Positions 21,501 to 33,785 are shown, counted from the first letter of the stretch. The stretch: DNA of 64,000 nt from Molanna angustata (GCA_963576475.1 OY754970.1:26357091-26421090), one strand, 5' to 3'. The notes: generated from the letters alone by a model not told the origin. Translations and numbers: made by a program.

Positions 21501-22592
21501 CTTACAAAAAAATACTTTTTTTACCTTAGGTCACTTAGGTGTTTGTAAAAGGAGCGTATGGCTACGATGAAGATACCTATTCCAATAGATATAAGGTATA
21601 GGTACACTGAGAAAACTGATATTCATAAATAACGTGAATTCAGCTTAAAGTATGGTGAATTCAACATAAGTTAGTGATATCATCAAAACTAAGATGATAA
21701 TACGATTTATGATGAAAACGGCATATAAGATGACGTGTCAATGACTTTAGTAGGACGAGAATACATTATATGATTATGTTTCCTACTATTTATGTTTGCT
21801 TTCATCATATCTCCTATGACGTCTTATTATATTTCCTACTATTTTTCGGTGACGTTCTCTTATCTACAGTGACGTCCTATTATTATAGATGACTTCCTCA
21901 TATCGCTTGTGATGTCTTTTTATGTTTCCTACTATTTTTCGGTGACTTTCTATTATTTACAGTGACGTCCTTTAATTTTTTCTACCATTTTTCGATGACT
22001 TCCTCATATATCCAGTGAAAAAAAAAACTCTAGAATCATGTTATTTTAATATTCTTTTAAAATGAATTTCCACAATGTAAACGCCTCCTAAAAATAAAAC
22101 ACAATCTCAACATTCTGGCCTGTGTCTGTCCGTCACTGAAGTTTTGTAGCGAGACTGCGAGACCGAGTCGACAACCGCCCTGCACCATGCCGAACAAATG
22201 AATGACTGATTGAATGAACGATGAGCAAATGAGAATATTGTATGGTGCGCTGTCATTATATTTTTGTAGGAAGCACACAAAATGATATGATTCCTCTTAC
22301 ATGAGATTCTGTAATCCTATTTTAGTATGTTTCACATAAAATAATATGACTGTAGTATAAATTAATGTTCCATACCTTAAAAAGTTTCACATAATTATAT
22401 CACACTAAATTAGGGGATTTCATCGTATTTTCAGTGACACTTCTTCATAATAAACTGTGAAATCTTTATAAATACGGTGACTCGTCACTGTTTTTTATGA
22501 TTATAATCTTATTTATGAATATAACGTAAATTTATAGGACAGTGGACTATTTTATATTCCATAATGTTGTGTAATCTATGGAAAATTATTAT

Positions 22593-22768
22593 TGTTGGAT
22601 TCGATGTGTTAAAATATTTAAATGTGGAACATTTATCATTGTTTTATTTCAATAATTTTTATAATGTTTTTTGCTGCTATGGTTTTAAAATAAAAAAGAT
22701 GAAGGTTACTTTTCAACCAAAACTGACTGTCACACAATGTGTTTCAATTTATTATAATATTTAAATCA
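22593..22768 (+). repeat. 5' LTR (core) of gypsy element 1
   Basis: 176 bp starting TGTTGGATTCG and ending AAATCA, so it has TG...CA termini. Only three differences from 29421-29596 (CAACCA against CAACCT, and GTTTCAATTT against GTTTTGATTT). The 25-30 bp upstream of each core (from ATG at 22564 and 29398) are only loosely similar, so the true 5' boundary is uncertain. Confidence 0.85.
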
Positions 22769-22851
22769 TGGTGTCAGGTGTGTTAACAGTGTTAAATATA
22801 TAAAAAAGGAAAAAAAAATGATAATATTAATTATTATACGGTGTCATAATT

Positions 22852-24884
22852 ATGAACTTAATGGAGCAGATAAATATAAAAACATTCCAATTCGGCTCAG
22901 ATGACCGGGCGGAAAAATGGCCACTTTGGAAACAAAGATTTTATATATATATATGAAGGCGTCTGGTAAAGAAAAATTAAAGGAAGAGGAGTTAAAAATT
23001 GCAATATTATTAAATGCAGTAGATGATAAAGGATTGGACATATACAATAACCTAGAAACAAAGTTCAAAGACAATTTAGAACACGTGCTGGACGCGTTTG
23101 AAAAATATTGCCGTCCCAAGGCAAATGTTTCATTAGAAACATTCAAATTAAATAATATTGTGAAAAAACAGGGAAAAACATATAAAGATTTTGTTACGGG
23201 AATAAAGAAGCAAGCAAAAATGTGTGAATTTAAGTGCAGCAAATGCAGTTGCAGCTACGAAGAAAGGATTGTTAAGGATAAAATTGTTATGGGTATTTCC
23301 GATAAAAATATGATTACTCAGCTATTGAAAAATCAAAATGATACCCTGGAGATGATGGAAGAACGACTATATATCCAAGAAGAATCAGAGTGTAGTACGG
23401 ACAAGCTCGTAAAACAAGAACAAAACGAAGTTTATGCAACAAACAAATATTTAAAAACCCAAGAAGTCAAACAAGAAAGAAAATATAAACGTAAAAAATG
23501 CGGTACAATACACTGTTATGGGAAGAGTCCTGCTTATGGAAAAAAATGTAACATTTGCAAAAAATTAAACCACTTCAGTTACGGATGTCTTAATAAGAAA
23601 AATGTGAATAAAATGGAGATGGAGAATGAGGATGATGAGGTTAATTTCTTGCAAATAGACTCTGTAAATAATCTTAATGAATTAAAAAGGTCTTGGGTAT
23701 GTAAACTTTGTATAAATAATGTATGTATAAATTTTAAAATTGACACAGGCGCAGATATTAATGTTTTACCATTGTATATTTATAAAAAGTTAAAATTAAG
23801 TACTAATCTAATTAGTTCAAAGAAAAACATAACGGTCGTATCGTATGGCGGTCATAAAATAATAACAAAAGGGTATGTAAAGCTAAACTGTTTTAATGAA
23901 ATAGATTCAAGTAATCATGAAATAGAATTTGTTGTGGCTGACGTGACCTCGTGCCCCATTTTAGGGTTAAATACTTCTATTACATTAAATTTAATTAAAA
24001 GAGTTCAATTAATAGAGAAAAATATTAAAAATGAACAACGAAAATTCATAAATACAAATGTAGATATTTTTACTGGATTGGGAAAATTGCCATTTAAATA
24101 CAAAATTCAGTTAAGAGAAAACTTTGTTCCTGTAGTTAAACCTGTTCGTAGAGTACCCTTGGTACTAAATAGTAGATTGAAGGAAAAACTTAATCAATTA
24201 GAATCTAATGGTATAATATCCAAGGTGAATATTCCTACAGATTGGGTTCATGACATAGTAATAATTGAAAAACCTAATAAATCTTTGAGAATTTGTATTA
24301 ATCCAATACCACTCAATAAATTTATAAAACGAGAGCACTATATGATTCCAACACAAGAAGAATTAATGACAAACTTAACAGGAAAGAAAATTTTCACAGT
24401 AATTGATATGACAGATGGGTTCCATCAGATAGAATTGGATGAAGAGTCTTCATATCTTTGTACATTTAACACCCCCTTTGGAAGATATAAGTTCAACCGT
24501 GTACCTTTTGGTCTTTCTAGCATCCCTGAAATTTTCCAAAGAGAAAATACCAGAATATTTGGAGACATTGACGGAGTGTCAGTGTACTTTGATGATATAA
24601 TTGCAGCAAATAATGATGAAGAACATGATCAAATTATTAACAAGGTTATGGAAAGAGCTAAAATAAATAATGTTAAATTTAATGCCGACAAACTTCAATA
24701 CAAACAAAACGAGGTAAAATTTTTTGGTATGATTTTTACAGAGGACGGTGTCAAACCTGATCCAAACAAAATTAAGGCAATTAATGCAATTAATGAGCCT
24801 AAAAATGTTAAACAATTGCAAAGATTCCTCGGAATGGTAAATTTTTTAAATAAATTCATTCCATCTCTCTCTGGAGAAATTTAA
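22852..24884 (+). pseudogene. Gag-protease-RT frame of gypsy element 1
   Basis: Gag starts at 22852 (MNLMEQINIKTFQFGSDD) and shifts frame in the TATATATATA run near 22950. From 22917 a 655-codon frame runs on. Zinc knuckle CNICKKLNHFSYGC lies near residue 210, preceded by a degenerate finger ending KSPAYGKKC. The protease motif KIDTGADINVLP lies near residue 275. RT follows with DWVHDIVIIEKPN, FTVIDMTDGFHQIELD, TPFGRYKFNRVPFGL near 520 and the catalytic box SVYFDDIIA near 555, where F replaces the more usual I/L/V before DD. The thumb GMIFTEDGVKPDPNKI precedes a premature stop at 24884, caused by a frameshift. Gag and Pol share one frame here. Confidence 0.85.
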
Positions 24885-25854
24885 GAAAATTGTTAAAGAA
24901 GGGCTGTCAATGGCAATGGAACATAGACCAACAAACTGCCTTTTAAAATTTAAAATGTAAACTTGTATCAGCTCCGACATTAAAGATTTTTGATATTAAT
25001 AAGGAAATAGTTATTCAATGCGATTTAAATAAAAATGGATTAGGTTGTTGTTTAATGCAGGAAAATCAACCGATTGCATTTGCTTCAAGAAGCTTAACAT
25101 CTGCAGAGCAGAATTATTCCATGGTGGAAAAAGAAATGCTAGCGATTGTTTTTAGTGTAAACAAATTTCATCAATATATTTATGGCCATAAAGTAACAAT
25201 TAATACTGATCACAAACCACTAATTACTATAGTTAATAAGGATATTCATAAAAATACTAACAGACTACAAAGATTACAGTTGAAATTATTAAAATACGAC
25301 TTAGATGTAAAATATTTACGAGGGTCGGAAAATTACATTGCGGGTTTATTATCTAGAGATTGTTCATTACAAGATGACTATCAAGAATTAAATATGTCAG
25401 ACATAGTGCATTCGCTTTCACTAAACGATTATTTACCAATTAATAAAGCAATAATTAAATTAATTCAAGATTCAACTGCGAAAGATAGTACATTATCGGA
25501 AATTATAACTTTTTTAAAAGAAGGTTGGCCCAAAAATGTAAAAAATAATAATAACAATAATATTCAAAAATATTTTAAGATTAAAGATGATATTCATGAT
25601 AAAGAAGGAATTCTATTTTTCTCTGATAAAATCATTATCCCATTTAATTTAAAAAATATGATGTTAAAAATATTGCATGGAGATGCACATCTGGGAATTG
25701 GGAAAACTAAAACCAGAGCAAGGTCTACATTATACTGGCCTGGTATGTCAAGTGACATCGAAAAATTTATTCAAACCTGTAAAACGTGTCAAACATTTCA
25801 AAATAATAATATAAAAGATTCTTTGATACAAACTCCAACACCATTGTTACCTTT
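24885..25854 (+). pseudogene. RNase H and integrase zinc domain of gypsy element 1
   Basis: After the frameshift the sequence continues through a stop near 24940 to VSAPTLKIFDINKEIVIQCD, then RNase H in the 25055-25912 frame: FASRSLTSAEQNYSMVEKE, YGHKVTINTDHKPL, KLLKYDLDVKYLRGSENYIA. The integrase N-terminal zinc domain follows with ILHGDAHLGIGKTKTRA, LYWPGMSSDIEKFI and CKTCQ, giving H-H and C-C pairs. The frame is cut at 25854 by the jockey-like insertion and resumes at 28482. Confidence 0.85.
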
Positions 25855-28469
25855 AATAGCCACCATACAAGATGGGGATACCAATCTTCAGATCCCAATG
25901 GAGATCAGTTAGCAGAGTGGGCAGACTACAACAATAAATATCTTGTTTTTGACGCTAAAGATAAAGGCTCCTTCCACTCAGCACGCTGGAACACGTACAC
26001 CAATCCTGACCTCTGCTTTGTTTCTACGGACGAAAATGCAATTCCCATACCAACAACAAAACGAGTACTCCAGGGGTTCCCACATAGCCAACATAGACCA
26101 ATTATCATCACTATTGGAATAGCTATACCAGTAGTAAATTCTAAACCAATAGCCCGATGGAACTTCAATAAAGCAAATTGGGCAGGCTTTGCTTCGGAAT
26201 GTGATAAAAGTATAAGGTTTATCCCCCCTAGAGCTGAAAACTTTGAAAGATTTACTAAACTGTTAATCAGTACCGCTAAAAAGTTCATCCCTAGGGGATA
26301 CCGTAAAGAATACATACCAGGATGGAACGAAGAGACCCAAAAACTATATGGTGACTACACAAAAAATGGAAACCAGTACCTTGCTACTGCAATACTCAAA
26401 TCCTTGGACGAAAGCCGCAGAAAGAAATGGATGGAGACCATGGAAAGCCTTAATTTCAAAAGAACAAGCAAAAAAGCGTGGAGACTTTTAAAAAATCTTG
26501 GTAGTAGCCAGCCAAGTAAACCAAACAACTGCATCATTAATCCAAATTTAATTGCTAACAAAATAATAACTACTTCAAAAATCGCTGGAGACAAGCACTT
26601 TTCTCAGCTCATCCGAAAATCTCTTACATCAAAAAAGCAAAACCTTCAATCAAATACCACATATTGCAGACCATTTGAACAAGATGACCTTGAAAAAGCA
26701 ATAAAAATGCTAAAAAAGGGAAAAGCCTGTGGCCTTGATAATATATTTCCAGAGTTTATTACCTACGCAGGACCAAATATCAGACACTGGCTCCTGAACT
26801 TCTATAATGACATATTATCAACAGGAAAACTACCCAAAGCTTTCAAGAAGTCGAAGATAATTGCTGTACTTAAACCAAACAAATCTCCAGAGGCTCCCGA
26901 AAATTACCGTCCTATCGCCCTTCTCAGCATCTGCCTCAAAGTGTTTGAAAGACTGATATACAACAGAATTATGCCAGATATTGATAAAATAATACCCATT
27001 ACCCAAGTAGGATTTCGAGCTCACCGTAACTGTTGTGATCAAGTACTGGCCCTAGCCACACACATAGAAAAGGGCTTTGAGAAGAAGCTGAAAACTGGGG
27101 TTGCTTTCATAGATTTAACAGCAGCATATGATACTGTTTGGAGACAGGGACTCCTTTCCAAACTTGCGGATGTAATTCCCTCGAAGGCTATGTTTACTGT
27201 TATAAACAACATGCTGAGTAATAGACAATTTACTGTTCACTTGGGAGATAAGATTAGTAAACCACGAATGCTCAACAATGGACTACCTCAGGGATCAGTT
27301 CTTTCCCCACTGCTTTTCAATTTGTATATTAGTGATATCCCATCAACACAGTGCAAACAGTTCTCATATGCAGATGATCTGGGCATAGCTACACAAAAAC
27401 TGTCTTTTAAAGAATGCGAAGTTCAACTTGAATCAGACCTTCAAAAGTTACAGAGCTACTTTTATAAATGGAGACTTAAACCAAACGCAAATAAAACAGA
27501 CTGAATAAAACATACACTTCTGCGGAAGTAGACTCACCCACAACCACCAACCAGTATACTTAGGAATCACACTAGACAGAACTCTAACATTCAAAAAACA
27601 CCTGGAAAAAACAGCTGCTAAACTAAAGTCCAGAAATAACATCATCCATAAACTGGCAGGAACAACTTGGGGGGCTAGTGCAACAGTCCTTAGAACATCT
27701 TCACTTGCCCTTGTATATTCGGTAGCAGAGTACTGTGCTCCTGTATGGCTCAATAGTGCACATACAAAACTAGTTGACACTCAATTGAATGTGGCCATGA
27801 GGACCATTAGCGGCACCATCCGGTCTACCCCAATAAAGTGGCTTCCTGTGCTCGCACATATACCTCCCCCTGACGCAAGAAGAAAATTCTCCCTATTTAA
27901 TCTATGGAAGAGAATTTGTGACAATGGCGCTTTGCCAATCCACAGTGATGTTCCGTCTGAGGGACAGCAAAGACTTGCTTCAAGGAATCCAGCAGCGAAA
28001 CTCGGATGTAATCTTGTTAGTGAGGACTTCAGCCTGAATGAGACTTGGCACAGTGACTGGGTAAGCTCCAACTTGGATGTTAATAAGTATATGGAAACTC
28101 CAACGAAGATACCTCCAGGTTTCGAGCTGCCAAGAAGGCTGTGGACCTCCCTGAATAGGATCCGCACTGGACATGGACGCTGCAACTACCTTATGGCAAA
28201 GTGGGGCATTGTTCCATCCGCACAATGCGATTGTGGCCACCCCTTTCAAACAATGCAACACATATTGGAAGAATGCAGCGTCCATGCATATGAAGGCCCA
28301 AAGTCGGACATTTGCGAATTGACACCAGCATTTGTGGATTGGCTCGGAGCCCTCGACGTGAATGTGTGATTGATATATCGTGCTGTTTTGTGTTTGCCTG
28401 CTGTCAGTGCTGTGTTTTGTTCATTTTGACTAACATTTGATTCACTAGTATCATACGATAAATAAATAA
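25855..28469 (+). mobile_element. 5'-truncated jockey-like non-LTR retrotransposon in integrase, TSD ATTGTTACCTTT
   Basis: 2615-bp insertion with a perfect 12-bp duplication (25843-25854 and 28470-28481) and a CGATAAATAAATAA tail. It belongs to the same family as the intact element at 37520-40860. It begins inside the endonuclease (SARWNTYTNPDLCFVSTDEN). RT contains KKGKACGLDNIFPEFI, ENYRPIALLSI, AFIDLTAAYDTVWRQGLL, GLPQGSVLSPLLFNLYISDI and the catalytic FSYADDLGIA (26404-27504). A small deletion or frameshift at 27500 separates the C-terminal part, 27550-28369: YLGITLDRTLTFKKH, then GRCNYLMAKWG and CDCGHPFQTMQHILEEC, a C-C-H-C cluster like the one in the intact relative. It stops at 28369. 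Confidence 0.9.
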
Positions 28470-28481
28470 ATTGTTACCTTT

Positions 28482-29367
28482 TCAATGTATAGCAATGGAC
28501 ATAGGAGAATATCAAGGAAAAAATTATTTAATAATTGAGGACTATTATTCAAAATTTTTAGATATAATTTACATAAAAACTAAATCCTCCAGTGAAATAA
28601 TTAAAAAACTAAAATGTGTATTTTGTAATCATGGTATTCCTTTAGAAATAAGATGTGATAATAACCCATTTAACAGTTTAGAATTTAAGAAATTTTCAGA
28701 GGAATGGGGATTTGCTATTAGTACATCAAGTCCTCATTACCCCAGATCCAACGGCCTTTCAGAAAAAGGTGTTGGTATTGCCAAAAATATATTAAAAAAG
28801 GTTCATTTTGAGAATGGGGATCTTCATAAAGCATTGCTGGAATATAGAACAACTCCACTAGCCAATCTAGAGTATTCCCCTAGTCAACTCCTTATGAGTC
28901 GAATCTTGAGGAGCACTTTACCTATGTCGAAAGAGATCTTAAAATCAAAAGTTATCGAATTTGAAATAGTTAAAAAAGATTTTGAAAAGATTAAAAAGAA
29001 CACTGAGGATCACTATAATATAACAAGGAATAGGAAAATAGTTGAATTTGAGCCGGGAGAAAAAGTATTAATGAAAAATAAAATTAAAAACATTTGGGAA
29101 GATGCAGTCATAGTTAAAAAACATCAGTCCCCTAGATCTTATATAGCTAAACATAATAATGGATGTCTTTTTAGAAGAAACCATTTTTTCTTAAGAAAAA
29201 AGGTGGATAGGGAAGGTAGTAAAGATACTATTCATGTCAATATAAACGATAATAATAATGATACAAACTATGTTTCATTTCCAACTATCAACAATGATGA
29301 AAATCATGAAATTGTCCAAACCTCTAGATATGGGAGGGTTATTATGAAACCAAATAGATTTATGTGA
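28482..29367 (+). pseudogene. Integrase core and C-terminus of gypsy element 1
   Basis: The frame resumes right after the target duplication. Counting from the methionine at 28471, the catalytic residues are D10 (CIAMDIGEY), D63 (IRCDNNPF) and E99 (NGLSEKGVG). The D63-E99 spacing is the canonical 35 residues. Then come LEYRTTPLANLEYSPSQLLM and a C-terminal part with KVLMKNKIKNIWEDAVIVK, like the GPY/F-type tail. It ends at 29367, about 30-50 bp before the 3' LTR. The methionine at 28471 lies in the duplicated target and is not a natural start. Confidence 0.85.
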
Positions 29368-29420
29368 TTAGTGTAATAGGAATAAGATTGTTTAAAAATG
29401 CTAGTTTATAAGACTTTATT

Positions 29421-29596
29421 TGTTGGATTCGATGTGTTAAAATATTTAAATGTGGAACATTTATCATTGTTTTATTTCAATAATTTTTATAATGTTTTTT
29501 GCTGCTATGGTTTTAAAATAAAAAAGATGAAGGTTACTTTTCAACCTAAACTGACTGTCACACAATGTGTTTTGATTTATTATAATATTTAAATCA
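29421..29596 (+). repeat. 3' LTR (core) of gypsy element 1
   Basis: 176-bp partner of 22593-22768. No strong polypurine tract lies directly upstream; the best candidate is AATAGGAATAAGA at about 29376-29388, which would make the LTR about 30 bp longer on its 5' side. Confidence 0.85.
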
Positions 29597-29829
29597 CATA
29601 ATGTTATTATTTGAGAAAGGAAACTATTATTTAATGTGATAAATTTTTAAGATGATGAGCATCATAATACTTCGTTATTTACTTAAATAATTCGATTCCA
29701 TCTTACACATTTCAATGATAGCGTAATATTAAATGATTATTTCATTATTTTAGGTGACCGCACCTATTTTATACTTACGTCATGATATTTGAAGATTACA
29801 CCAAATTGACATTTTTTTCAGTGTAATCA

Positions 29830-31390
29830 TGATTAAACATCGAAAACACTGCCTTCTGTATGTTTAGGTGTAGATAGGTAGGTAAGTAGGTAGGTACTTA
29901 TTGGTATGGTGTCTGTGTCAGTATCAGGTAAAGCTGTGGTGTGCGGTGAAGGGCATTTTTCATGCACGAGACGAACGGGACGGTTGATTGACGGCCTTCG
30001 GTCTCCGCCCCATCACAGATAGGTACCTACCTACCTACCTACCTACAATAGATAGGTAAGTACCTACCTATAGTGCCACCCCCACCCCTCACTATCCCTT
30101 GCCCTTCATCGACAAAAAATAAATTCTAATTTACGTGGGTACCTCTACCTTATAGTAGGTAGGTACCTACCTATGTAATTAACTAATTCCTCATAAGAAA
30201 ATTGTTCAGCAATGGGTTTCACCACCCATTCAGTATGTTGCCTTTTTAGGTGAGACGAGACTGGTGTGTGTGGGAACACACGCATGTGTCGTGCTTACTT
30301 TTATATCTAAGATAATGCACACCCGCTCACCTGACGCTGGTTTCACCGTGTTGCGGGATATGCCGTGATGGTACCTATGAATGAACTTAAGAAAAAGTAG
30401 ATAGGTAGGTACCTACCTACTCAATTAGCTGTAATTTTTTGGCACTTTTACAAATGCTGAAATGTTTCGAATGAAAACTTGTTAACTAATTTTTCTTTGT
30501 AAGTATCAAATATACCTAGATAGTACCTAGGTAAGTAGCTAGGTAGGAACTTACATGGGAAGTCTCTGTACCTACCTACCTACCTAACAGATGGATATTT
30601 TTATTCGATAAATTAAAAAATAATTCGTAGCTACTTATCTAAAAATAATAGGTAAAGAGAGAGAAAGAAAAAGACAGATTGAAATGATCTTTTTTGAATC
30701 TGGAAATTTGGACTAGATAGGTAGTTAGTAGGTAGGTAGGTATGTAGGTACCTACCATTAGGTACATATTGGATTCAATACCTACCTAATTAGGAAGCAA
30801 AGACAATAATTTCCTTGATTTTTATTGGCTTTGTTGTGTCTCTCCCAAAGATTTCCATAGGTATAATATACCTACTTAGATGGAGTAGGTACTCCTTGAG
30901 TGAGTCATGGTAGGTAGGTATATCGCGCGTTTGATTTCTTAGTTGGCAATATATTTCAGTTTTCCATGCATGTCTACACTTCCTAGATACCTAACTGTTC
31001 TCTAAATCTTAATGAACAAAGGGTTTTTTTCGACAAATAAATCCGAAAACAATTCACATTATTCGTTTTTCTCTATAGAAAAACGATGTGGTCTGTCCAC
31101 CTTGTTATCAAAAGTCCTGCGGAAAAGATCCTCACTTCGATTCATACAAAATTTGCTCACTGCGACATCTAGTAGATAGGTAGGTACCTATATTATATGA
31201 AAATCTATGGTCTTTCCTCAAACCTACATCGTTTGAAAATCGATTGTATTTTTGTGTTTGATTTTTTTTTATTTTATACGAGGTCTACTTTATTTTTACA
31301 AATCACCCTCAATTTGGGTGGGTTGCCTTATTAATAAAAAAAATACTTTATTTTTATGCAGATATGTTGCCACATTCTGGAGACATATGT
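29830..31390. repeat. TAGGTACCTA-rich region without genes
   Basis: About 1.5 kb with more than a dozen TAGGTAGGTACCTACCTA-type runs, for example 29871-29898, 30020-30070, 30390-30420, 30567-30588 and 30716-30757. A more GC-rich island lies at 29930-30015 and one at 30240-30370. No open frame with recognisable motif on either strand. Confidence 0.7.
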
Positions 31391-31394
31391 ATAC

Positions 31395-31451
31395 CTATGT
31401 GATATTAATCGCTTCGCAGATTCAGACTGAAAACACAATTAACTGTGTGTC
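31395..31451 (-). repeat. SINE family S2, body part, interrupted by hAT copy A
   Basis: CAGATTCAGACTGAAAACACAATTAACTGTGTGTC is the reverse complement of the S2 body seen at 63187-63225 (ACACAGTTTTTAATTGTG, then TTTTCAGTCTGGATCTG). The tRNA-like head of this copy is on the far side of the hAT element at 33717-33785. Confidence 0.75.
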
Positions 31452-33716
31452 CAGTGGCGGCTGGCGACCTAAAATATTAGAGGGGCTCAATTTTTTTCTT
31501 GAAAGGAAATGTGTATTTAAAAGGAGAAAATATTCAGTAGGTAGGTACACTTGTGAAATTTCGACAGAGGTGAAAAAATATTATTTTCATGCATATGCAT
31601 GATCAGTGTTTATCATCATTCTCCTGTTAAGCTGCAATTACAATACCTGAAAGAAAGGGGGGTCGGGTGGATCATATATCATACATGTCATGTTGGATTT
31701 AGTTGTTTTTGTCAGAGTCAGAATTAAATACCTACATCAGAATTATTGTCAAAAAGTAAGCACGGACAACAACATTTCACTGCGCCCGCAATACACATTC
31801 TTTTCACTACACCTGCAAAGCCATGACGTTTTTTATTACAAATTCATCTTAAAACTTCGAATATATTTACGTGATTTAGGGGAGACCCGCCTAAGTTGGC
31901 GATGTTAAGGGATTTGTAAGATATCACCTTTGATGGAATGTTTATTGAAAAAAAAAATGTTTACTATATTGTAGATAATATATTTGCCTACAATAATACA
32001 AACATTATTTTTTGCGAAAACATAAGGATTTATAGATAAATTGTATTTTAAAAACATCCTCAAATTCGTCATCTTACCCGTATAACGGGTAAGATGACTA
32101 TGTGCATAGGGAAAGTTGACGAATTGCATCACAGTATGGGTTCTGTCTTACAATTCTAGATTAAATTAAACATTTAATTACGAGTTGACACATAATATCA
32201 CACATACCTATGTACCTAAATAATTTCAAAAAGTCAACATGAAATCAGGAAGTCTCTTTCCGTCATTATTTCATATGTGTACGGCATTTTATCTAAATTA
32301 AAAATTAAAGATTAAATTTAAGTCAATAAAGATATATAGCTATTTACATTATATGTATTTAGGAATATATTTAGAACATAATAATTAACTATTATAAAAA
32401 AAAATATTAAAGATAACTGCTTCACTAGACAGTCTGTTCCGAAGCAATTACTTACCTACCTGTAAAGTGTATAAAGTTATTACATTTTATAATACATTTT
32501 ATAATACAACATGTAGGTATATGTATTGATCAACCTTAACAATAAAAAAAGTTCACAATAGAAGATGACAACCAAACATATAATATATTATACTATGCAG
32601 GGTAAGATGACGAATTCGTCAACTTACCCGAGTCATCTTTCCCGTGAGTGACATTAAAAAAAATATATACAAATATAATTCATAAATATAATATTAATGA
32701 TTTAAATTTACTTACAGGATATAGTAAATACACCTTTATTTCAAATATGTACAGTTTTTTGTTTAAGTATAGGTACCGATATTTTTTAAAACACTATTTT
32801 TAAACACTGTTTTTTTACATCAACGACTCAAAAAACAACAAACTCATGCAAAAACTTTGCCGAAACGAGACAGACTGATTTGATCCATAGTCAGTATACT
32901 ATTCTTTATTCTTTTCATCGTATACTGTATTCTCACTTACCTACGCATTACACAGAAAAAAACAGCATTCGTCATCTTAGGCACTTCGTCAACTTTGGCG
33001 GGTCTACCCTACAAAAACTAATAATTTGAGATAATGAGATGATTGGCCGGAAGGCCCTTATTTTTTCACATTCACACGATCATCGTAATTTAAGTAACGC
33101 GAAATTAAATTATGTATACTATTCACCGTGTACTATTGTCAAAAATTATCATTAAAAATATTAAATTAACCGTATTTCATCATTCTGCAAACACAACCAC
33201 AACACAACATGCAAAATGGCGCGCTGTCATCTGTCATCAACGGCCTTCAGCACTCCAGCTGACCGCTTATTGCGAAGTGCGCAGACGCTAATATTAGTTG
33301 TGTTCATAAATACACTAATTCATCTACAACTTACTGGAAAGAGATATATTCCGGTAAATTCATGAACATATATAGGAACGTGCCCGAGAGCTCCATACAT
33401 TTCGCATCATATTTTACTACGGCATTGGAATCAATTATATGAGTTTACATACAGTTCTTCGGACGCAAGAACATTGTGCCCGCGGAACAAAATTTTTCAT
33501 AGAATCTCGCTGTATGAAACGAACTATTGCAGTATTTTACTATTACAACCGTAAGGTGGAAACACATTTATTTTTAAAAAAAAATAATGAATTTCCAGAA
33601 TTAATTTAGCAAAATTTACAAAAAGATGTATAAATAAATAAATATTTTTTGGAAGCTATCGAACAAAATTTTTGGGAGGGCTCAGCCCGAGAGCCTCTTT
33701 GGGGGAGCCGCCACTG
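31452..33716 (+). mobile_element. Non-autonomous hAT element, copy A, with 8-bp TSD
   Basis: CAGTGGCGGCT ... AGCCGCCACTG with perfect 8-bp target duplication TGTGTGTC (31444-31451 and 33717-33724). Outside its own nested insertion it aligns along its length with copy B: AAAATATTAGAGGGGCTC near the left, GGGCTCAGCCCGAGAGCC at the right. No transposase is encoded. The 72-codon frame at 31690 resembles a frame in copy B only because the DNA is repeated. Inserted in an S2 SINE; contains a pogo-like element at 31879-33009. Confidence 0.92.
31879..33009. mobile_element. TA-flanked TIR element nested in hAT copy A
   Basis: 1131 bp absent from hAT copy B, bounded by GGGGAGACCCGCC and (reverse) GGGTAGACCCGCC and flanked by TA (31877-31878 and 33010-33011). 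Three clusters of GTCATCTTACCCG / GTCAACTTACCC-type words in both orientations lie at 32062-32130, 32599-32645 and 32965-33009. Each end carries AAGTTGRCGA next to the terminal repeat. The layout resembles the pogo-like element at 59635-61018, though the words differ. No transposase frame. Confidence 0.8.
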
Positions 33717-33785
33717 TGTGTGTCTAACCAGCAACCCTCGGCTCAGGGTTTAGATATCTTACCAATTGAGCCTCGAAGGCCGACA
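33717..33785 (-). repeat. SINE family S2, tRNA-like head
   Basis: Minus strand reads GAGGCTCAATTGGTAAGAT (A-box like), then GAGCCGAGGGTTGCTGGTTAG (B-box region), and ACACACAG leading into the body at 31451. The head has the layout of a tRNA-derived pol III promoter. The B box has lost the GTTCGA core, so it is not a functional tRNA gene. Confidence 0.65.

Larger units (their letters stand above)
22563..29600 (+). mobile_element. Gypsy-type LTR retrotransposon 1, with nested jockey-like insertion
   Basis: LTR element of about 7.0 kb, or about 4.4 kb without its insertion. LTR core copies of 176 bp at 22593-22768 and 29421-29596 differ at three positions. A primer binding site, TGGTGTCAGG, follows the 5' LTR directly at 22769. 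Gene order is Gag, protease, RT, RNase H, integrase, i.e. the Gypsy/Metaviridae order. The flanks share CATAATGTT (22559-22567 and 29597-29605), of which CATA is probably the target duplication. Breaks: frame slip in a TA run near 22950, frameshift at 24884, a stop near 24940, and a 2.6-kb non-LTR insertion in integrase. Zinc knuckle context resembles K02A2.6-like gypsy proteins. Confidence 0.9.
21605..29823. mobile_element. TA-flanked TIR element (CACTGA ends) split by gypsy element 1
   Basis: The left end CACTGAGAAAACTGATATTC and the right end, read in reverse (CACTGAAAAAAATGTCAATT), form an imperfect inverted repeat. Both are flanked by TA (21603-21604 and 29824-29825). The element's own sequence is 21605-22562 and about 29597-29823, roughly 1.2 kb with no transposase frame. 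At 21733-22015 it contains a degenerate internal repeat of about 100 bp built from TTCCTACTATTTTTCGGTGAC and GACGTCCTATTAT words. TA target use and CACTG ends suggest a Tc1/mariner-group MITE; that placement is an inference. Confidence 0.55.

Noticed and set aside
22559..22567. CATAATGTT as a 9-bp target duplication of gypsy element 1
   Set aside because: Nine bases is too long for the family, which uses 4-5 bp. CATA alone is more plausible, the rest being coincidence with the LTR start or target sequence; the boundary remains open.
29870..30757. Telomeric repeats (TAGG-rich runs)
   Set aside because: The insect telomere unit is TTAGG. These runs are TAGG/GGTACC-type with a 4-bp period and palindromic centres, dispersed through the whole window.
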